A program made the translations under genes and the position numbers. 14,284 nt of DNA. It comes from Lentisphaeria bacterium (lineage in GTDB: Bacteria; Verrucomicrobiota; Lentisphaeria; Oligosphaerales; Oligosphaeraceae). Positions 1-7,268 of this stretch are shown piece after piece (within the stretch, counting starts at the first letter, position 1; each line of letters starts with the position of its first letter). The DNA lies in contig JAEEXV010000168.1 in NCBI GenBank assembly GCA_016287975.1, positions 1 through 14,284 of the forward strand. Direction: 5' to 3'. The notes below the pieces were generated by a model, which saw only the letters and a list, made by a program, of their open reading frames with translations, was not told the origin of the DNA and ran no database searches.

Positions 1-178
1 CATGCGCGGTGGCGTCCCCCTCCGCCTCCACCGCATTGCACGCGGCGGCGATCTCCACGCCGCCGCGCACCACGACCGCCCCCACCGGCACCTCCCCCGC
101 CGCCGCCGCGGCCGACGCCCATTCAAGCGCCCGCCGCATCCAACGGCAATCCTCCTCCGCCACGGTCATGGTTTCCAT
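1..178 (-). CDS. tadA: tRNA adenosine(34) deaminase TadA, N-terminal part (cut by window edge)
   Basis: The 59 visible codons read as the start of TadA, the zinc enzyme that converts adenosine to inosine at the wobble position of tRNA-Arg(ACG) in the cytoplasm. The diagnostic stretches are WMRRALEWA near residue 16, GEVPVGAVVV near residue 30, a Cys-Asn pair (CNAV) and, at the edge, DATAH. That His is the first zinc ligand of the HAE motif, whose Glu and the later PCxxC cysteines lie outside the window. The best start is the ATG at 178; an in-frame ATG at 169 is also possible, and neither has a strong Shine-Dalgarno sequence. The gene begins 10 bp after the stop of the parvulin gene, so it is probably translated from the same transcript. 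The match to the family is clear despite the short length; a paralogous deaminase such as GuaD is less likely because of the GEVPVGAVV segment. Confidence 0.86.
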   Translation of the reverse strand, partial: METMTVAEEDCRWMRRALEWASAAAAAGEVPVGAVVVRGGVEIAAACNAVEAEGDATAH

Positions 179-188
179 CCCATACGCT

Positions 189-1346
189 TTATTTCGCCGC
201 GGGCTTCGCCGCAGGCTTCTCCTCCTCCGCGGGTTTCGGCAGCTGGATCACCAGTTTGGAATCCACCTTCAGCTTCTCCACGAAGTCACGCACCACCTTC
301 TGGCGGTTCGCGCCTTCCTTCTGGCGGCCCAGGAACTGCATCAGCGGAGCCTTGACCTCGTCGAAAGACTGCTTGTGCTCAGGCGTACGCTTGCCGGCCT
401 TGATGATGTGGTAGCCGAACATGGTCTCCACCGGCTGGCTGATCTCGTTCTCCTTCAACTTCAGCAACGCATCCTCGAACTCCTTGACCATCTGCCCGGC
501 GCCGAATTCGCCCAGGCTGCCGCCCTGCGCCTTCGACGGGCAGTCCGAGTTCGCCTTCGCGATCTCCGCGAAGTTCGACCCGTCCTCCTTCAACTGCGCA
601 CGGATGCCCTGGATCTTCTTGAGCGCCGCGGCCTTCTCGTCCGCCGACGGCTTCTGGTTCGGGAACTGCACCAGGATGTGCGACGCCGAGAAGGAGGCAG
701 GCTTCTGGAACTGTTCCGGATGCTCGTCATAGAACTTCTTCGCGTCGGCCTCGGTCACAGGCGCCGACTTCGGGGCCTTCTCGACCAGACTGCCCAGAAA
801 CGCCTGGACCTGGGCCTGCTCCGCCATCCGCGTCACCAGCTGCTCGCGGGTCATCCCCGCCTCCTTCAACTGCTCCGCGAAGAAGCCCGGCTTCTGCTTG
901 TTCATCTCCGCCTCCATCTGGGCGGCCTGCTTCTCCGCCGCCGCCTTGTCCAACTTGACCCCTGCCTTCTCCGCCGCACGGGTCGCCAGCTTGTTCAGGC
1001 TCAGACTTTCCGTAATGCCGTAGCAAGCCTCCTTGACCTGCGACGCCTTCGGAATCGGCTGCCCGCCCTTTTTCGCCTCTTCCAGCGCGTTCTCCAGGCC
1101 TGGCTTCAGCACCTCCAGCAATTCCGCGCGGGTCACCAGTGGCTTGCCGTCCGCCGTCGAAACCACCTCAGGAAGCCCTTTCAGCAACTCATCCGCCGTC
1201 GGCACCGCAGGCGCCGCGGGCTTCGCGGGTTCCGCCGCGGGCTTCGCGGCAGGAGCCGCAGGCTGCGCCGCCGCGGGTTTCGCGGGTTCCGCCGCATTCA
1301 GCACCGCCACCGACAGGACTGCCATCAACAAAGTCTTGATTTTCAT
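189..1346 (-). CDS. secreted PpiC-type (parvulin) peptidyl-prolyl cis-trans isomerase
   Basis: A 385-residue exported foldase. Residues 1-19 (MKIKTLLMAVLSVAVLNAAE) form a signal peptide with an Ala-Ala cleavage region, followed by an Ala/Pro/Lys-rich linker to about residue 50. Residues 55-210 are helical, like the SurA/PrsA-type chaperone region. A parvulin domain spans about 218-320: ASHILVQF with the conserved His223, a SDCPSKAQGGSLGEF block at 267-281, and MFGYHIIKAG near 309-318. The tail is again K/P/A-rich. By family knowledge it would isomerise prolyl bonds and help envelope or secreted proteins fold in the periplasm. I start at the ATG at 1346 because the signal peptide begins there; a longer frame to 1388 would add a charged 14-residue extension before it. 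It follows the lipoprotein gene by 63 bp and precedes tadA by 10 bp. Close relatives would be PrsA/SurA-like proteins; which one cannot be told. Confidence 0.9.
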   Translation of the reverse strand: MKIKTLLMAVLSVAVLNAAEPAKPAAAQPAAPAAKPAAEPAKPAAPAVPTADELLKGLPEVVSTADGKPLVTRAELLEVLKPGLENALEEAKKGGQPIPKASQVKEACYGITESLSLNKLATRAAEKAGVKLDKAAAEKQAAQMEAEMNKQKPGFFAEQLKEAGMTREQLVTRMAEQAQVQAFLGSLVEKAPKSAPVTEADAKKFYDEHPEQFQKPASFSASHILVQFPNQKPSADEKAAALKKIQGIRAQLKEDGSNFAEIAKANSDCPSKAQGGSLGEFGAGQMVKEFEDALLKLKENEISQPVETMFGYHIIKAGKRTPEHKQSFDEVKAPLMQFLGRQKEGANRQKVVRDFVEKLKVDSKLVIQLPKPAEEEKPAAKPAAK

Positions 1347-1409
1347 GCTACTTTTCTCGTTTTTCGTTATGGTTTTCCAATGGAACAAAAGAAGACACGC
1401 ACCCGATTT

Positions 1410-2546
1410 TCAGCGGGCCAGGAAGAGCGACTGGTGAAGCAGTTCGCCTGGGCCAGGGACGGGATGCCGCCACACATCCAGCCGCTTCGCGTCCCGGCCG
1501 CCGTTGCGCTCCCCCAGCAGAAGTCCCAGGTAACTCGGCAGGAACGACGGGGCGCATTCCTGGAGTTCACGGCCAGTCGCCTGCGCCCGCCAGCGCGACA
1601 GCGCCGCCTGGCACAACGGCACGGACTTTAGAACCCAGCCGCGCATCGCGGTTCCCGTCAAAGTCGTCGGTTCCCACGTTTTTTTCGCCAGCGCGCGCGC
1701 TGCGGCCTCCCTCCTGTCGGAGGACAGGCTCCTCCACGCCACCGCCAAAGCCAACTCCAACTGGTCGTCCGGGATGGCGGCCCGCCCCCACTCCGCCCCC
1801 TGGTCCAGCCACTGCTCCAGCGCCTCGCCAGGACCATTCAGCGCTTTGTTAATATACTTGAGAAAAGCCGCATTTGGCGCCTCCGACGCGATTTTCCTCA
1901 GACATTCCCCGGCCTCGCGCTCGCGGCCCGCCGTCGCCAGCGCCCAGTCCAGCCGCCGCAGCCACGCCGACACCTTCCTCACCTCCTCCTTCCGGCGCAA
2001 CTCCCCCAGCAACGCCAACTGCGACGCATGAAAGCGGCGGAAACTCTCCGCGTGCTCAGAGAGTTCCTCCACGTATGGCTTCAGGAAGTTCAGCGACTGC
2101 TCCAGATCCTCCGCCCGCTCGTAGGGCTGGCGGCTGCAGAAAAGCCGCAACGCCTGCAACGCCTGCGGCATGCTCCGCAACTGCAGCAGCTGCGGCGTCG
2201 CCTCCCCACGCAGTTCCGCCGCGTCGATGAGCGCCGCCAGGTCATTGGGACGCCCCTCGTCCAGGTATTTCTGCGCCTCGCGGCACAGCGCCTCCTGCTT
2301 TTCGCGTGCCGTCAGCAACTGCCGCAGTTCACCGCTTTCGGGCACTGCGCGCAACTCCTCCGAAATGCCCTCCCAGCCCGCCCCGCCAGGCGACAACAGC
2401 CGCTCCCCTGCCACGCGCAGCCGTTCCGAACGCCCCAGATCATAGGACGGACGCGCCGTGCGCGACTCCCTGCGCCCGCACCCCGCCAGGAGCGCCAGCG
2501 ACAACGCCAGCGCCAGCGGGAACCACTTGTGACGCCACCGCCCCAT
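1410..2546 (-). CDS. putative lipoprotein, helical, function unknown
   Basis: A 378-residue protein I do not recognise. Its N-terminus is a lipoprotein signal: basic residues (GRWRHK), a hydrophobic run (PLALALSLALLAG) and a lipobox LLAGC with Cys23 as the lipid-bearing residue. The rest is Leu/Ala/Glu/Arg-rich, predicted mostly helical, and could be a TPR-like solenoid, but I see no clear repeat consensus or catalytic motif. It is likely membrane-anchored on the periplasmic side. The ATG at 2546 is preferred: it sits just after the stop of the upstream nuclease gene and has a GAGG four bases away. An in-frame GTG at 2561 would overlap that gene by 14 bp. Either way the two genes look translationally coupled. 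Position between a nuclease-like gene and a periplasmic parvulin fits an envelope role but does not identify one. Confidence 0.82.
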   Translation of the reverse strand: MGRWRHKWFPLALALSLALLAGCGRRESRTARPSYDLGRSERLRVAGERLLSPGGAGWEGISEELRAVPESGELRQLLTAREKQEALCREAQKYLDEGRPNDLAALIDAAELRGEATPQLLQLRSMPQALQALRLFCSRQPYERAEDLEQSLNFLKPYVEELSEHAESFRRFHASQLALLGELRRKEEVRKVSAWLRRLDWALATAGREREAGECLRKIASEAPNAAFLKYINKALNGPGEALEQWLDQGAEWGRAAIPDDQLELALAVAWRSLSSDRREAAARALAKKTWEPTTLTGTAMRGWVLKSVPLCQAALSRWRAQATGRELQECAPSFLPSYLGLLLGERNGGRDAKRLDVWRHPVPGPGELLHQSLFLAR

Positions 2547-2547
2547 C

Positions 2548-3501
2548 CTACCTCGCTTCACCGCTGCAGAGCCGCCGATACGGGCAACTGCGGCAGGCGT
2601 CCTTCTCCACCCCCGTCGGCGGGAAGTCCTCCTCGGCCGCCGTGTTGGCCTCCGCGTCCCGCAGCCGTGCGCGCATCGCCTTGGCGCTGTTGCCGATGTA
2701 TTTCCGCGCCATCGCCAGGCTTTCAGGCGTGGGATGGAAGGGCTTGAGGAGCCCCCCGTCGTTCAGGAACACTCCCTCCAGGCGCAGGCGCTCCAGCGGC
2801 ATCCCCCACTCCTGCATCGCATAGAGCGCATAGCACTGCAGCTGCCGCACCAGTTCCTCGCGGTGCTCCGCCCCCGTCTTCCAGTCCACGATATGCAGCA
2901 TCCCCTCGCGATCCAGGTAGGCCAGGTCGATCGCCGACCACACTTTCAGCGGCCCGCCTTCCACCCCGTCGGGCTGGAAGTGGTTCAGCACGTCGATGCT
3001 CTTCCAGTTCGCGTAGGGCAGTTCCAGCAGTTCCGCCACTGTCCCGCAGGTGCAGAAACTCTCCAGCGCGTCGAAGACCCGCTGCTTCAGGGCCTCCGTC
3101 TGCTCCGCGGGCAGCCGATTCGTGCCGTCCCCGTAGTAGTGCTCGAAGAGATGCACCGCGCGCTTCGGGTTTCGCTGCCACGCGCCCTGCGCGGATTCGA
3201 TCCACCCCTGGCGCAGCAGCTGCCGCGCCGCCTCCTGCAGTTCCCCGACACTGAACGGCTGCTGGTCGCTGCGTGCGCGGGAAAGGAACGTGCGGATCAC
3301 TTCGTGCACGATCGAGCCGCCCCACAGCGCCAAGGTCTGCAGATTCTTCAGCATATAGATGAGGCGCGTGCGCTCAGGCGCGGAAGCATCCCAGCCACCC
3401 CAGGCGCCATAGTAGCAGAAATAGTACGCGCGCTGGCAGTTCTGGAAAAGGCGGTCCCGCGACGGCGACCAGCTGAACTCATTGACCAATGGCTTCGACA
3501 T
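2548..3501 (-). CDS. PD-(D/E)XK superfamily protein with C-terminal Fe-S-type cysteine cluster (RecB/Cas4/AddB-like)
   Basis: A 317-residue stand-alone nuclease-like protein. Visible signatures of the RecB/Cas4-type PD-(D/E)XK fold are H66 (GGSIVHEVIR), motif II D192 (SAIDLAYLDR), motif III D206-x-K208 (HIVDWKTG) and the downstream QxxxY motif at 220-224 (QLQCY). Cysteines C22 (FQNCQRAYYF) and C303, C306 and C312 (CRSCPYRRLC) have the one-plus-three spacing that holds a 4Fe-4S cluster in AddB and Cas4. All expected active-site residues are present, so metal-dependent DNA cleavage is plausible, although no helicase domain or CRISPR genes are nearby. The start at 3501 has GGAGG six bases upstream and lies 12 bp after the rph stop; the 3' end abuts the lipoprotein gene. 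Its link with rph suggests an RNA/DNA housekeeping role, but the substrate is unknown. Confidence 0.85.
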   Translation of the reverse strand: MSKPLVNEFSWSPSRDRLFQNCQRAYYFCYYGAWGGWDASAPERTRLIYMLKNLQTLALWGGSIVHEVIRTFLSRARSDQQPFSVGELQEAARQLLRQGWIESAQGAWQRNPKRAVHLFEHYYGDGTNRLPAEQTEALKQRVFDALESFCTCGTVAELLELPYANWKSIDVLNHFQPDGVEGGPLKVWSAIDLAYLDREGMLHIVDWKTGAEHREELVRQLQCYALYAMQEWGMPLERLRLEGVFLNDGGLLKPFHPTPESLAMARKYIGNSAKAMRARLRDAEANTAAEEDFPPTGVEKDACRSCPYRRLCSGEAR

Positions 3502-3507
3502 CCGATT

Positions 3508-3512
3508 CCTCC
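3508..3512 (-). promoter_or_regulatory. ribosome binding site of the PD-(D/E)XK gene
   Basis: GGAGG on the minus strand, six bases before the ATG at 3501 and right after the rph stop codon. It fixes that start and shows that the nuclease gene is read from the rph message. Confidence 0.75.
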
Positions 3513-3513
3513 G

Positions 3514-4242
3514 TTACCGCGGCAGCGCGATGCGCTCCTGCTCGGCGAACAGCCCCGCGAGCCCCCGCTTCGCCAACCCCAGCAACTGGCCCAGCTGCCC
3601 GTCGTCGAAGGTCGCCTCCTCCCCCGTGCCCTGGATCTCCACAAAGCGCCCCTCCGAGGTCATCACCACATTCATGTCGACCTCCGCCGCCGAATCCTCC
3701 GTGTAGCACAGATCCAGCAGCGGCTCGCCCTCCACCAGCCCCACCGAAACCGCCGCGACCCGCGCCTTCAGCGGCCACTCCGAAAGAGTCCCGTCCGCGA
3801 CGAGCCGCGTCGCCGCACGCTCCAGCGCCGCGCACGCGCCGGTGATCGAGGCGCACCGCGTCCCGCCGTCCGCGTCAAGCACGTCGCAGTCGACATGCAG
3901 CGTGATGCCAGGCAACTTCGCGAGATCCACGACGGCCCTCAGGGAGCGCCCGACGAGGCGCTGGATCTCCGCCGAGCGCCCCGACAGTTTTCCGCGCATC
4001 ACCTCGCGCTCGGAGCGCTGGTTGGTCGCGCTGGGCAGCATCTGGTATTCGGCGGTGATCCACCCGCCAGGCACGCCGCGCGCCGTCATCCACCCAGGCA
4101 CCGACCGCTCCACCGAAACCGCGCACACGACCCGCGTGTTTCCGCACACCGCCAGCACCGACCCCAGCGGATGACGCTGAAAATCCGGCACAAACGCCAA
4201 CGGGCGCAACTCATCTGCTCGACGGCCATCCTGACGTGGCAT
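3514..4242 (-). CDS. rph: ribonuclease PH
   Basis: A 242-residue RNase PH, the phosphate-dependent 3'-to-5' exoribonuclease that trims tRNA precursors in the cytoplasm, usually as a hexameric ring. Family hallmarks seen in order: RQDGRRADELRPL at the N-terminus, GNTRVVCAVSVE near 34-45, EYQMLPSAT near 65-73, GRSAEIQRLVGRSLRAVVD near 88-106, DCDVLDADGGTRCASITGA near 118-136 (the GGTR phosphate-binding segment), and DLCYTEDSAAEVDMNVVM near 177-194, followed by EIQGTGE. Length is typical. The start is the ATG at 4242 because a full AAGGAGG lies eight bases upstream; the earlier in-frame ATG at 4260 would place that Shine-Dalgarno inside the coding region. It is the first gene after the repeat-bearing gap behind ftsI and probably heads the rph-nuclease-lipoprotein-parvulin-tadA operon. 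Confidence 0.96.
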   Translation of the reverse strand: MPRQDGRRADELRPLAFVPDFQRHPLGSVLAVCGNTRVVCAVSVERSVPGWMTARGVPGGWITAEYQMLPSATNQRSEREVMRGKLSGRSAEIQRLVGRSLRAVVDLAKLPGITLHVDCDVLDADGGTRCASITGACAALERAATRLVADGTLSEWPLKARVAAVSVGLVEGEPLLDLCYTEDSAAEVDMNVVMTSEGRFVEIQGTGEEATFDDGQLGQLLGLAKRGLAGLFAEQERIALPR

Positions 4243-4250
4243 CTTGATTT

Positions 4251-4257
4251 CCTCCTT
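4251..4257 (-). promoter_or_regulatory. ribosome binding site of rph (decides the start)
   Basis: AAGGAGG on the minus strand, eight bases before the ATG at 4242. It rules in favour of 4242 over the in-frame ATG at 4260. Confidence 0.8.
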
Positions 4258-4260
4258 CAA

Positions 4261-4437
4261 CGCAGAAAACTCTTCTCCCCCCAGTCATCAGAACATGCCA
4301 CAATATAATGCCAAGGCCAACGCCGACCATCGTCGCCCGACAGAAATCGTCGCGGCGCCAGGGAATCCCCGCCGATTGGCTATCAGCCAGGGCGCAACGC
4401 CAACACTCCGATCTTGCGCCACATGAAATGGCCCCCC
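4261..4437. other. leader region upstream of rph, no gene seen
   Basis: Non-coding stretch between the rph start and the 9-bp repeat array. It is less GC-rich than the genes and contains the most AT-rich spot of the gap (ATTATATTG on the minus strand near 4301-4309), which could serve as a -10 region for an rph promoter, although no good -35 stands 17 bp upstream. A short perfect inverted repeat TGGCT-ATC-AGCCA lies at 4377-4389 without a T run. I see no small ORF with a ribosome binding site. Confidence 0.4.
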
Positions 4438-4527
4438 GTCCCAGTGGTCCCAGTTGTCCCAGTTGTCCCAGCCGTCCCAGTTGTCCCAGCCGTCCCAGAT
4501 GTCCCAGTTGTCCCACCCGTACCAGTG
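4438..4527. repeat. 9-bp tandem repeat (minisatellite), 10 units, G-quadruplex-capable on the minus strand
   Basis: Ten head-to-tail 9-bp units with core GTCCCAGNN on the plus strand. Eight carry the exact core; the units at 4510 (GTCCCACCC) and 4519 (GTACCAGTG) are degenerate. The last two bases vary (TT, CC, TG, AT). On the minus strand, which is the strand sense to ftsI and rph, this gives GGGAC-runs every nine bases, that is G3 tracts with six-base loops, the pattern of potential G-quadruplexes. The array starts 18 bp after the ftsI stop. The period is a multiple of three and there is no stop inside, so several frames stay open across it; I see no credible gene that uses it. Confidence 0.93.
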
Positions 4528-4545
4528 CAGTCAATGGCATGCGCG

Positions 4546-6747
4546 TCAGCGCCGCGCCTTGGCGACGCGGGTGTCGGCGGGCTCCGTCTCGGTGGGAGGA
4601 ACCTGCAGATATTCGAGGGTGCGGGCGGCGATCTTGCCGAACACGGGGGCGGAGACGCCGCCGCCAGTATGCATCTTGCTGGTCGGGTGTTCGACGGTCA
4701 CCAGCAGCAGGAAGCGCGGCTGCTCGGCGGGCACGAACCCCACAAACGACGCCAGATACTTCGTACTGGAGTAGATGTATTTGACGCGCGGCTTGCCGCC
4801 CTTGTCCACGCCTACGACCTCGGGCAGGCAGAGCTGCGCGGTGCCCGTCTTGCCCGCCACCTCATAGCCCTTGACGGCGGCGCGGGTGCCCGTGCCGCCC
4901 TTCTTGGTGACCAGTTTCAGCGCCTGGAGCATCTGCTGCGTGCCGACCGGGGTAAGCGGCGTCGACTTCACCCGGGGCTGCGAGTATTCCACACGGCCGT
5001 CGGCATAGCGGACATGGTCGATGATGTAGGGCTGCATGATGACGCCGTGGTTTGCCAGCGCCATCCATCCCTGGACAATCTGGATCGGCGTCATGCTGAT
5101 GCCCTGCCCCATCGGCATCCGCGTGATCGTCAACTTGTCCCAGTTCCGCAACGCCCTGAACTGCCCCTTCGCCTCCGAGGGAAAGACCACTGGATCCTGC
5201 CCCTCCGGATAGAAGCCCAGCCCCGTCCGACGCCCGAAGCCGAAGCCGTCCAGATGCTTGAACATCCCCTCCTCCCCCAGCCGCAGCGCGAACTTCGCGG
5301 TGCCGATGTTGGAGGACTTCTGGATGACCTCCGCGAAAGTCAGTTCCCCGTAGCCGTGCGAATCCCGCAGCAGCTTCCCCCCGTATTGCCAGTGCCCGTT
5401 CTCGCAGAACACCATGCTCTGTAGCCCCGCGACGCGACGGTCCAGGAGCCCGCTCAGGCTGATCGCCTTCATGATCGACCCCGGGTCATAACTCTGGATC
5501 AGGCAGTGGTTCTGGATCAGATCGCTGTTCGTCAGCGTCTTGCGGTCGTTCGGATTGAACTGCGGATACTGCGCCAGCGCCATCACCGCGCCCGTCGTCG
5601 GATCCACCATGATCGCATACGCGCGGTCAGGGCGCGACGATTCGCACAGCGCCCGCAGTTCCTCCTCGACAATCTGCTGCACGGGCTCCTGGATCGTCAA
5701 ATACACGTCGGCGCCGTTCACCGGCGCGACCTCGCACGAGACCCCCTCCTCCACCGGACGCCCGCGACGGTCGTGCTTGAATGTGAAGCGCCCTGGCGTC
5801 GGACGCAGGAACCGCTCCATCAGCGCCTCGATCCCCGACACGCCGACGCGGTTCTCGTTCAGATAGCCCAGCATGTTCGCGAGTTCATTGTCGCGCGGAT
5901 AGGTGCGCACCCATGCGTCCTCGCTGCGGAACCCCGCCAGCGTGCCGATGGAGCGCAGCTCCGCCTCCATCCGCTCCACCGCCTCGCGGGAGACATTGCA
6001 CTTGACCTGGATCTCCTGGCAGCGGTGCGCCGCACGCATGCACTCGTCCTCCAGATCCTTCGGCGTCTTCCCGAACGCCGCCGCCAGCACCCCCAGAGAA
6101 TGGCGCCGGGTGGTCGAACCGACGCGCGACGGGCGGAAGGTGACCCTGAACGCGCTCGGTTGCCCCTCGGCATTAGAAATCATTTGGAGGCCCACCCCAG
6201 GCACTTCGCCCAGGCGATGCGCCCTCACGAACTCCAGACTCGCCTTCTCGGCCAGCGTCACCCCGAACTCATACCTGGCGGCACGTTCGAGACGCTCCCG
6301 CAGAACCCCCTCGTCCATCTCCAGATGGCGCGCCATGACCGCCGCCACCTGCGGAATCTTGTACGCGAAGCGCTTCGGCTCCGCGAAGACGTTCCTGGAC
6401 GCGACATCGCACGCAAACACGTTGCCCTGCAAATCGAGGATGCGCCCGCGTGGCGCGACCTGCACCTGCCGACGCCTGCAGACCGCCAGCGACTTCGACA
6501 GGAACTCCTCGTGCCGCTTCACCTGGACCAAATAGATTTGCCGCACCACCAGCGCGAACAGCGCCAGCAGCAGCACCGCGACCACCGTGAAGCGTGCCAG
6601 CACCCCCTGGCGCACTTTCTGCGTCAACACCTCGTCGCCCTCGGGCGCGCCGTCGGGCCCAGGCTGGAACGCCAGCCACATCCGCCGCAGCAGATTGGTG
6701 CGGGGAAGCGCCGTCGCCTCTGGTGTTGCCGCTATCACTTCTTGCAT
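4546..6747 (-). CDS. ftsI: peptidoglycan D,D-transpeptidase FtsI (PBP3-like, class B penicillin-binding protein)
   Basis: A 733-residue class B penicillin-binding protein that cross-links septal peptidoglycan in the periplasm. Residues 1-50 are cytoplasmic, a single membrane anchor spans about 52-74 (TVVAVLLLALFALVVRQIYL), the dimerisation/pedestal domain follows (APRGRILDLQGNVFA near 98-112), and the transpeptidase domain starts near 340. The three active-site motifs are intact: S424-I-M-K427 (DPGSIMK), S478-S-N480 and K633-T-G-T636. There is no PASTA domain. The place directly after an ftsL-like gene in an mraZ-rsmH operon supports FtsI over elongation PBP2 (MrdA). A GGGAGGG stands 11 bases before the ATG at 6747, a little farther than ideal. 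The protein is longer than Escherichia coli FtsI (588 residues), with extra sequence mainly in the non-catalytic region (about 145-290). murE does not follow; the operon ends in the 9-bp repeat array. Confidence 0.95.
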   Translation of the reverse strand: MQEVIAATPEATALPRTNLLRRMWLAFQPGPDGAPEGDEVLTQKVRQGVLARFTVVAVLLLALFALVVRQIYLVQVKRHEEFLSKSLAVCRRRQVQVAPRGRILDLQGNVFACDVASRNVFAEPKRFAYKIPQVAAVMARHLEMDEGVLRERLERAARYEFGVTLAEKASLEFVRAHRLGEVPGVGLQMISNAEGQPSAFRVTFRPSRVGSTTRRHSLGVLAAAFGKTPKDLEDECMRAAHRCQEIQVKCNVSREAVERMEAELRSIGTLAGFRSEDAWVRTYPRDNELANMLGYLNENRVGVSGIEALMERFLRPTPGRFTFKHDRRGRPVEEGVSCEVAPVNGADVYLTIQEPVQQIVEEELRALCESSRPDRAYAIMVDPTTGAVMALAQYPQFNPNDRKTLTNSDLIQNHCLIQSYDPGSIMKAISLSGLLDRRVAGLQSMVFCENGHWQYGGKLLRDSHGYGELTFAEVIQKSSNIGTAKFALRLGEEGMFKHLDGFGFGRRTGLGFYPEGQDPVVFPSEAKGQFRALRNWDKLTITRMPMGQGISMTPIQIVQGWMALANHGVIMQPYIIDHVRYADGRVEYSQPRVKSTPLTPVGTQQMLQALKLVTKKGGTGTRAAVKGYEVAGKTGTAQLCLPEVVGVDKGGKPRVKYIYSSTKYLASFVGFVPAEQPRFLLLVTVEHPTSKMHTGGGVSAPVFGKIAARTLEYLQVPPTETEPADTRVAKARR

Positions 6748-6773
6748 CGCGATGTTTTCCCTCCCATGGCAGG

Positions 6774-7181
6774 CTACTGGCGTTGCGCGATGGTCTCCAT
6801 TCTGGGAGGCTCATAGCGGTAGACGACGTCGCATCTGCGCGCCGTCTGGGTGGTGTCCGCGGGACGCAGCCCGATTCTGAGCGCGGCGGCGGTGATGCGG
6901 TGCCCGTCCTTCAGATGCTCCAGTTCCGCCAGTCGGTTCTGGCGGATCTTCTCCAGTTCGGAGACCTGCTTCGAGACATTCAGGCACTCATTGCGCAGCA
7001 TCCGCGTTGCATTGGAGTTGCTGTTGATCTGCATCACAAGCCAGACCACATATACGATGAGCACGATCAGCACGAGGGAGAACTGGAAGGCCGAACGCAG
7101 GAACGTCATCGCGGCGCGGCTGGCCACAGTTCGGCGGTCATTGACTTTCGCAAAGCAGGTGTCCACGAGCGTGCATTTCAT
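6774..7181 (-). CDS. ftsL: FtsL-like cell division protein
   Basis: A 135-residue bitopic protein. It has a short cytoplasmic N-terminus, one membrane segment at about 33-51 (QFSLVLIVLIVYVVWLVMQ), then a predicted coiled coil at about 57-92 rich in Leu, Glu, Asn and Arg (LRNECLNVSKQVSELEKIRQ), and a short tail. That layout, plus its place between rsmH and ftsI, is the usual one for FtsL, which links FtsB/FtsQ and the FtsWI synthase at the septum. Sequence conservation in FtsL is poor, so the name rests mainly on topology and synteny. The start at 7181 has no clear Shine-Dalgarno; an internal ATG at 7109 would leave only about eight residues before the membrane segment. It ends 26 bp before ftsI. 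Confidence 0.82.
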   Translation of the reverse strand: MKCTLVDTCFAKVNDRRTVASRAAMTFLRSAFQFSLVLIVLIVYVVWLVMQINSNSNATRMLRNECLNVSKQVSELEKIRQNRLAELEHLKDGHRITAAALRIGLRPADTTQTARRCDVVYRYEPPRMETIAQRQ

Positions 7182-7268
7182 CGTAATCTGAAACTCAAGT
7201 GTGCGGGTGGGGTCGAACGGGGTGCGAACGAGTAGGGGAAGCAGGGAGGAAAATCGTCTGTGCGGGGT
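7182..7268. other. rsmH-ftsL gap, nothing recognisable
   Basis: An 87-bp spacer inside the division operon, unusually long beside the 4-bp and 26-bp gaps of its neighbours. The plus strand is rich in G runs, so the message is C-rich. I see no hairpin with a T run, no small ORF with a ribosome binding site and no clear promoter. Confidence 0.35.

Noticed and set aside
9..1631. Open frame of 540 codons on the plus strand across tadA, the parvulin and the lipoprotein end
   Set aside because: Arg/Leu/His-rich product that is antisense to three genes with clear motifs.
2734..4308. Open frame of 524 codons on the plus strand opposite the nuclease and rph
   Set aside because: Arg/Pro/His-rich antisense shadow; the minus-strand products carry complete RNase PH and PD-(D/E)XK motifs.
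4414..5424. Protein with VPVVPAVP repeats reading through the 9-bp array on the plus strand
   Set aside because: The repeat only keeps the frame open because its period is three codons; the remainder is antisense to ftsI and has no ribosome binding site.
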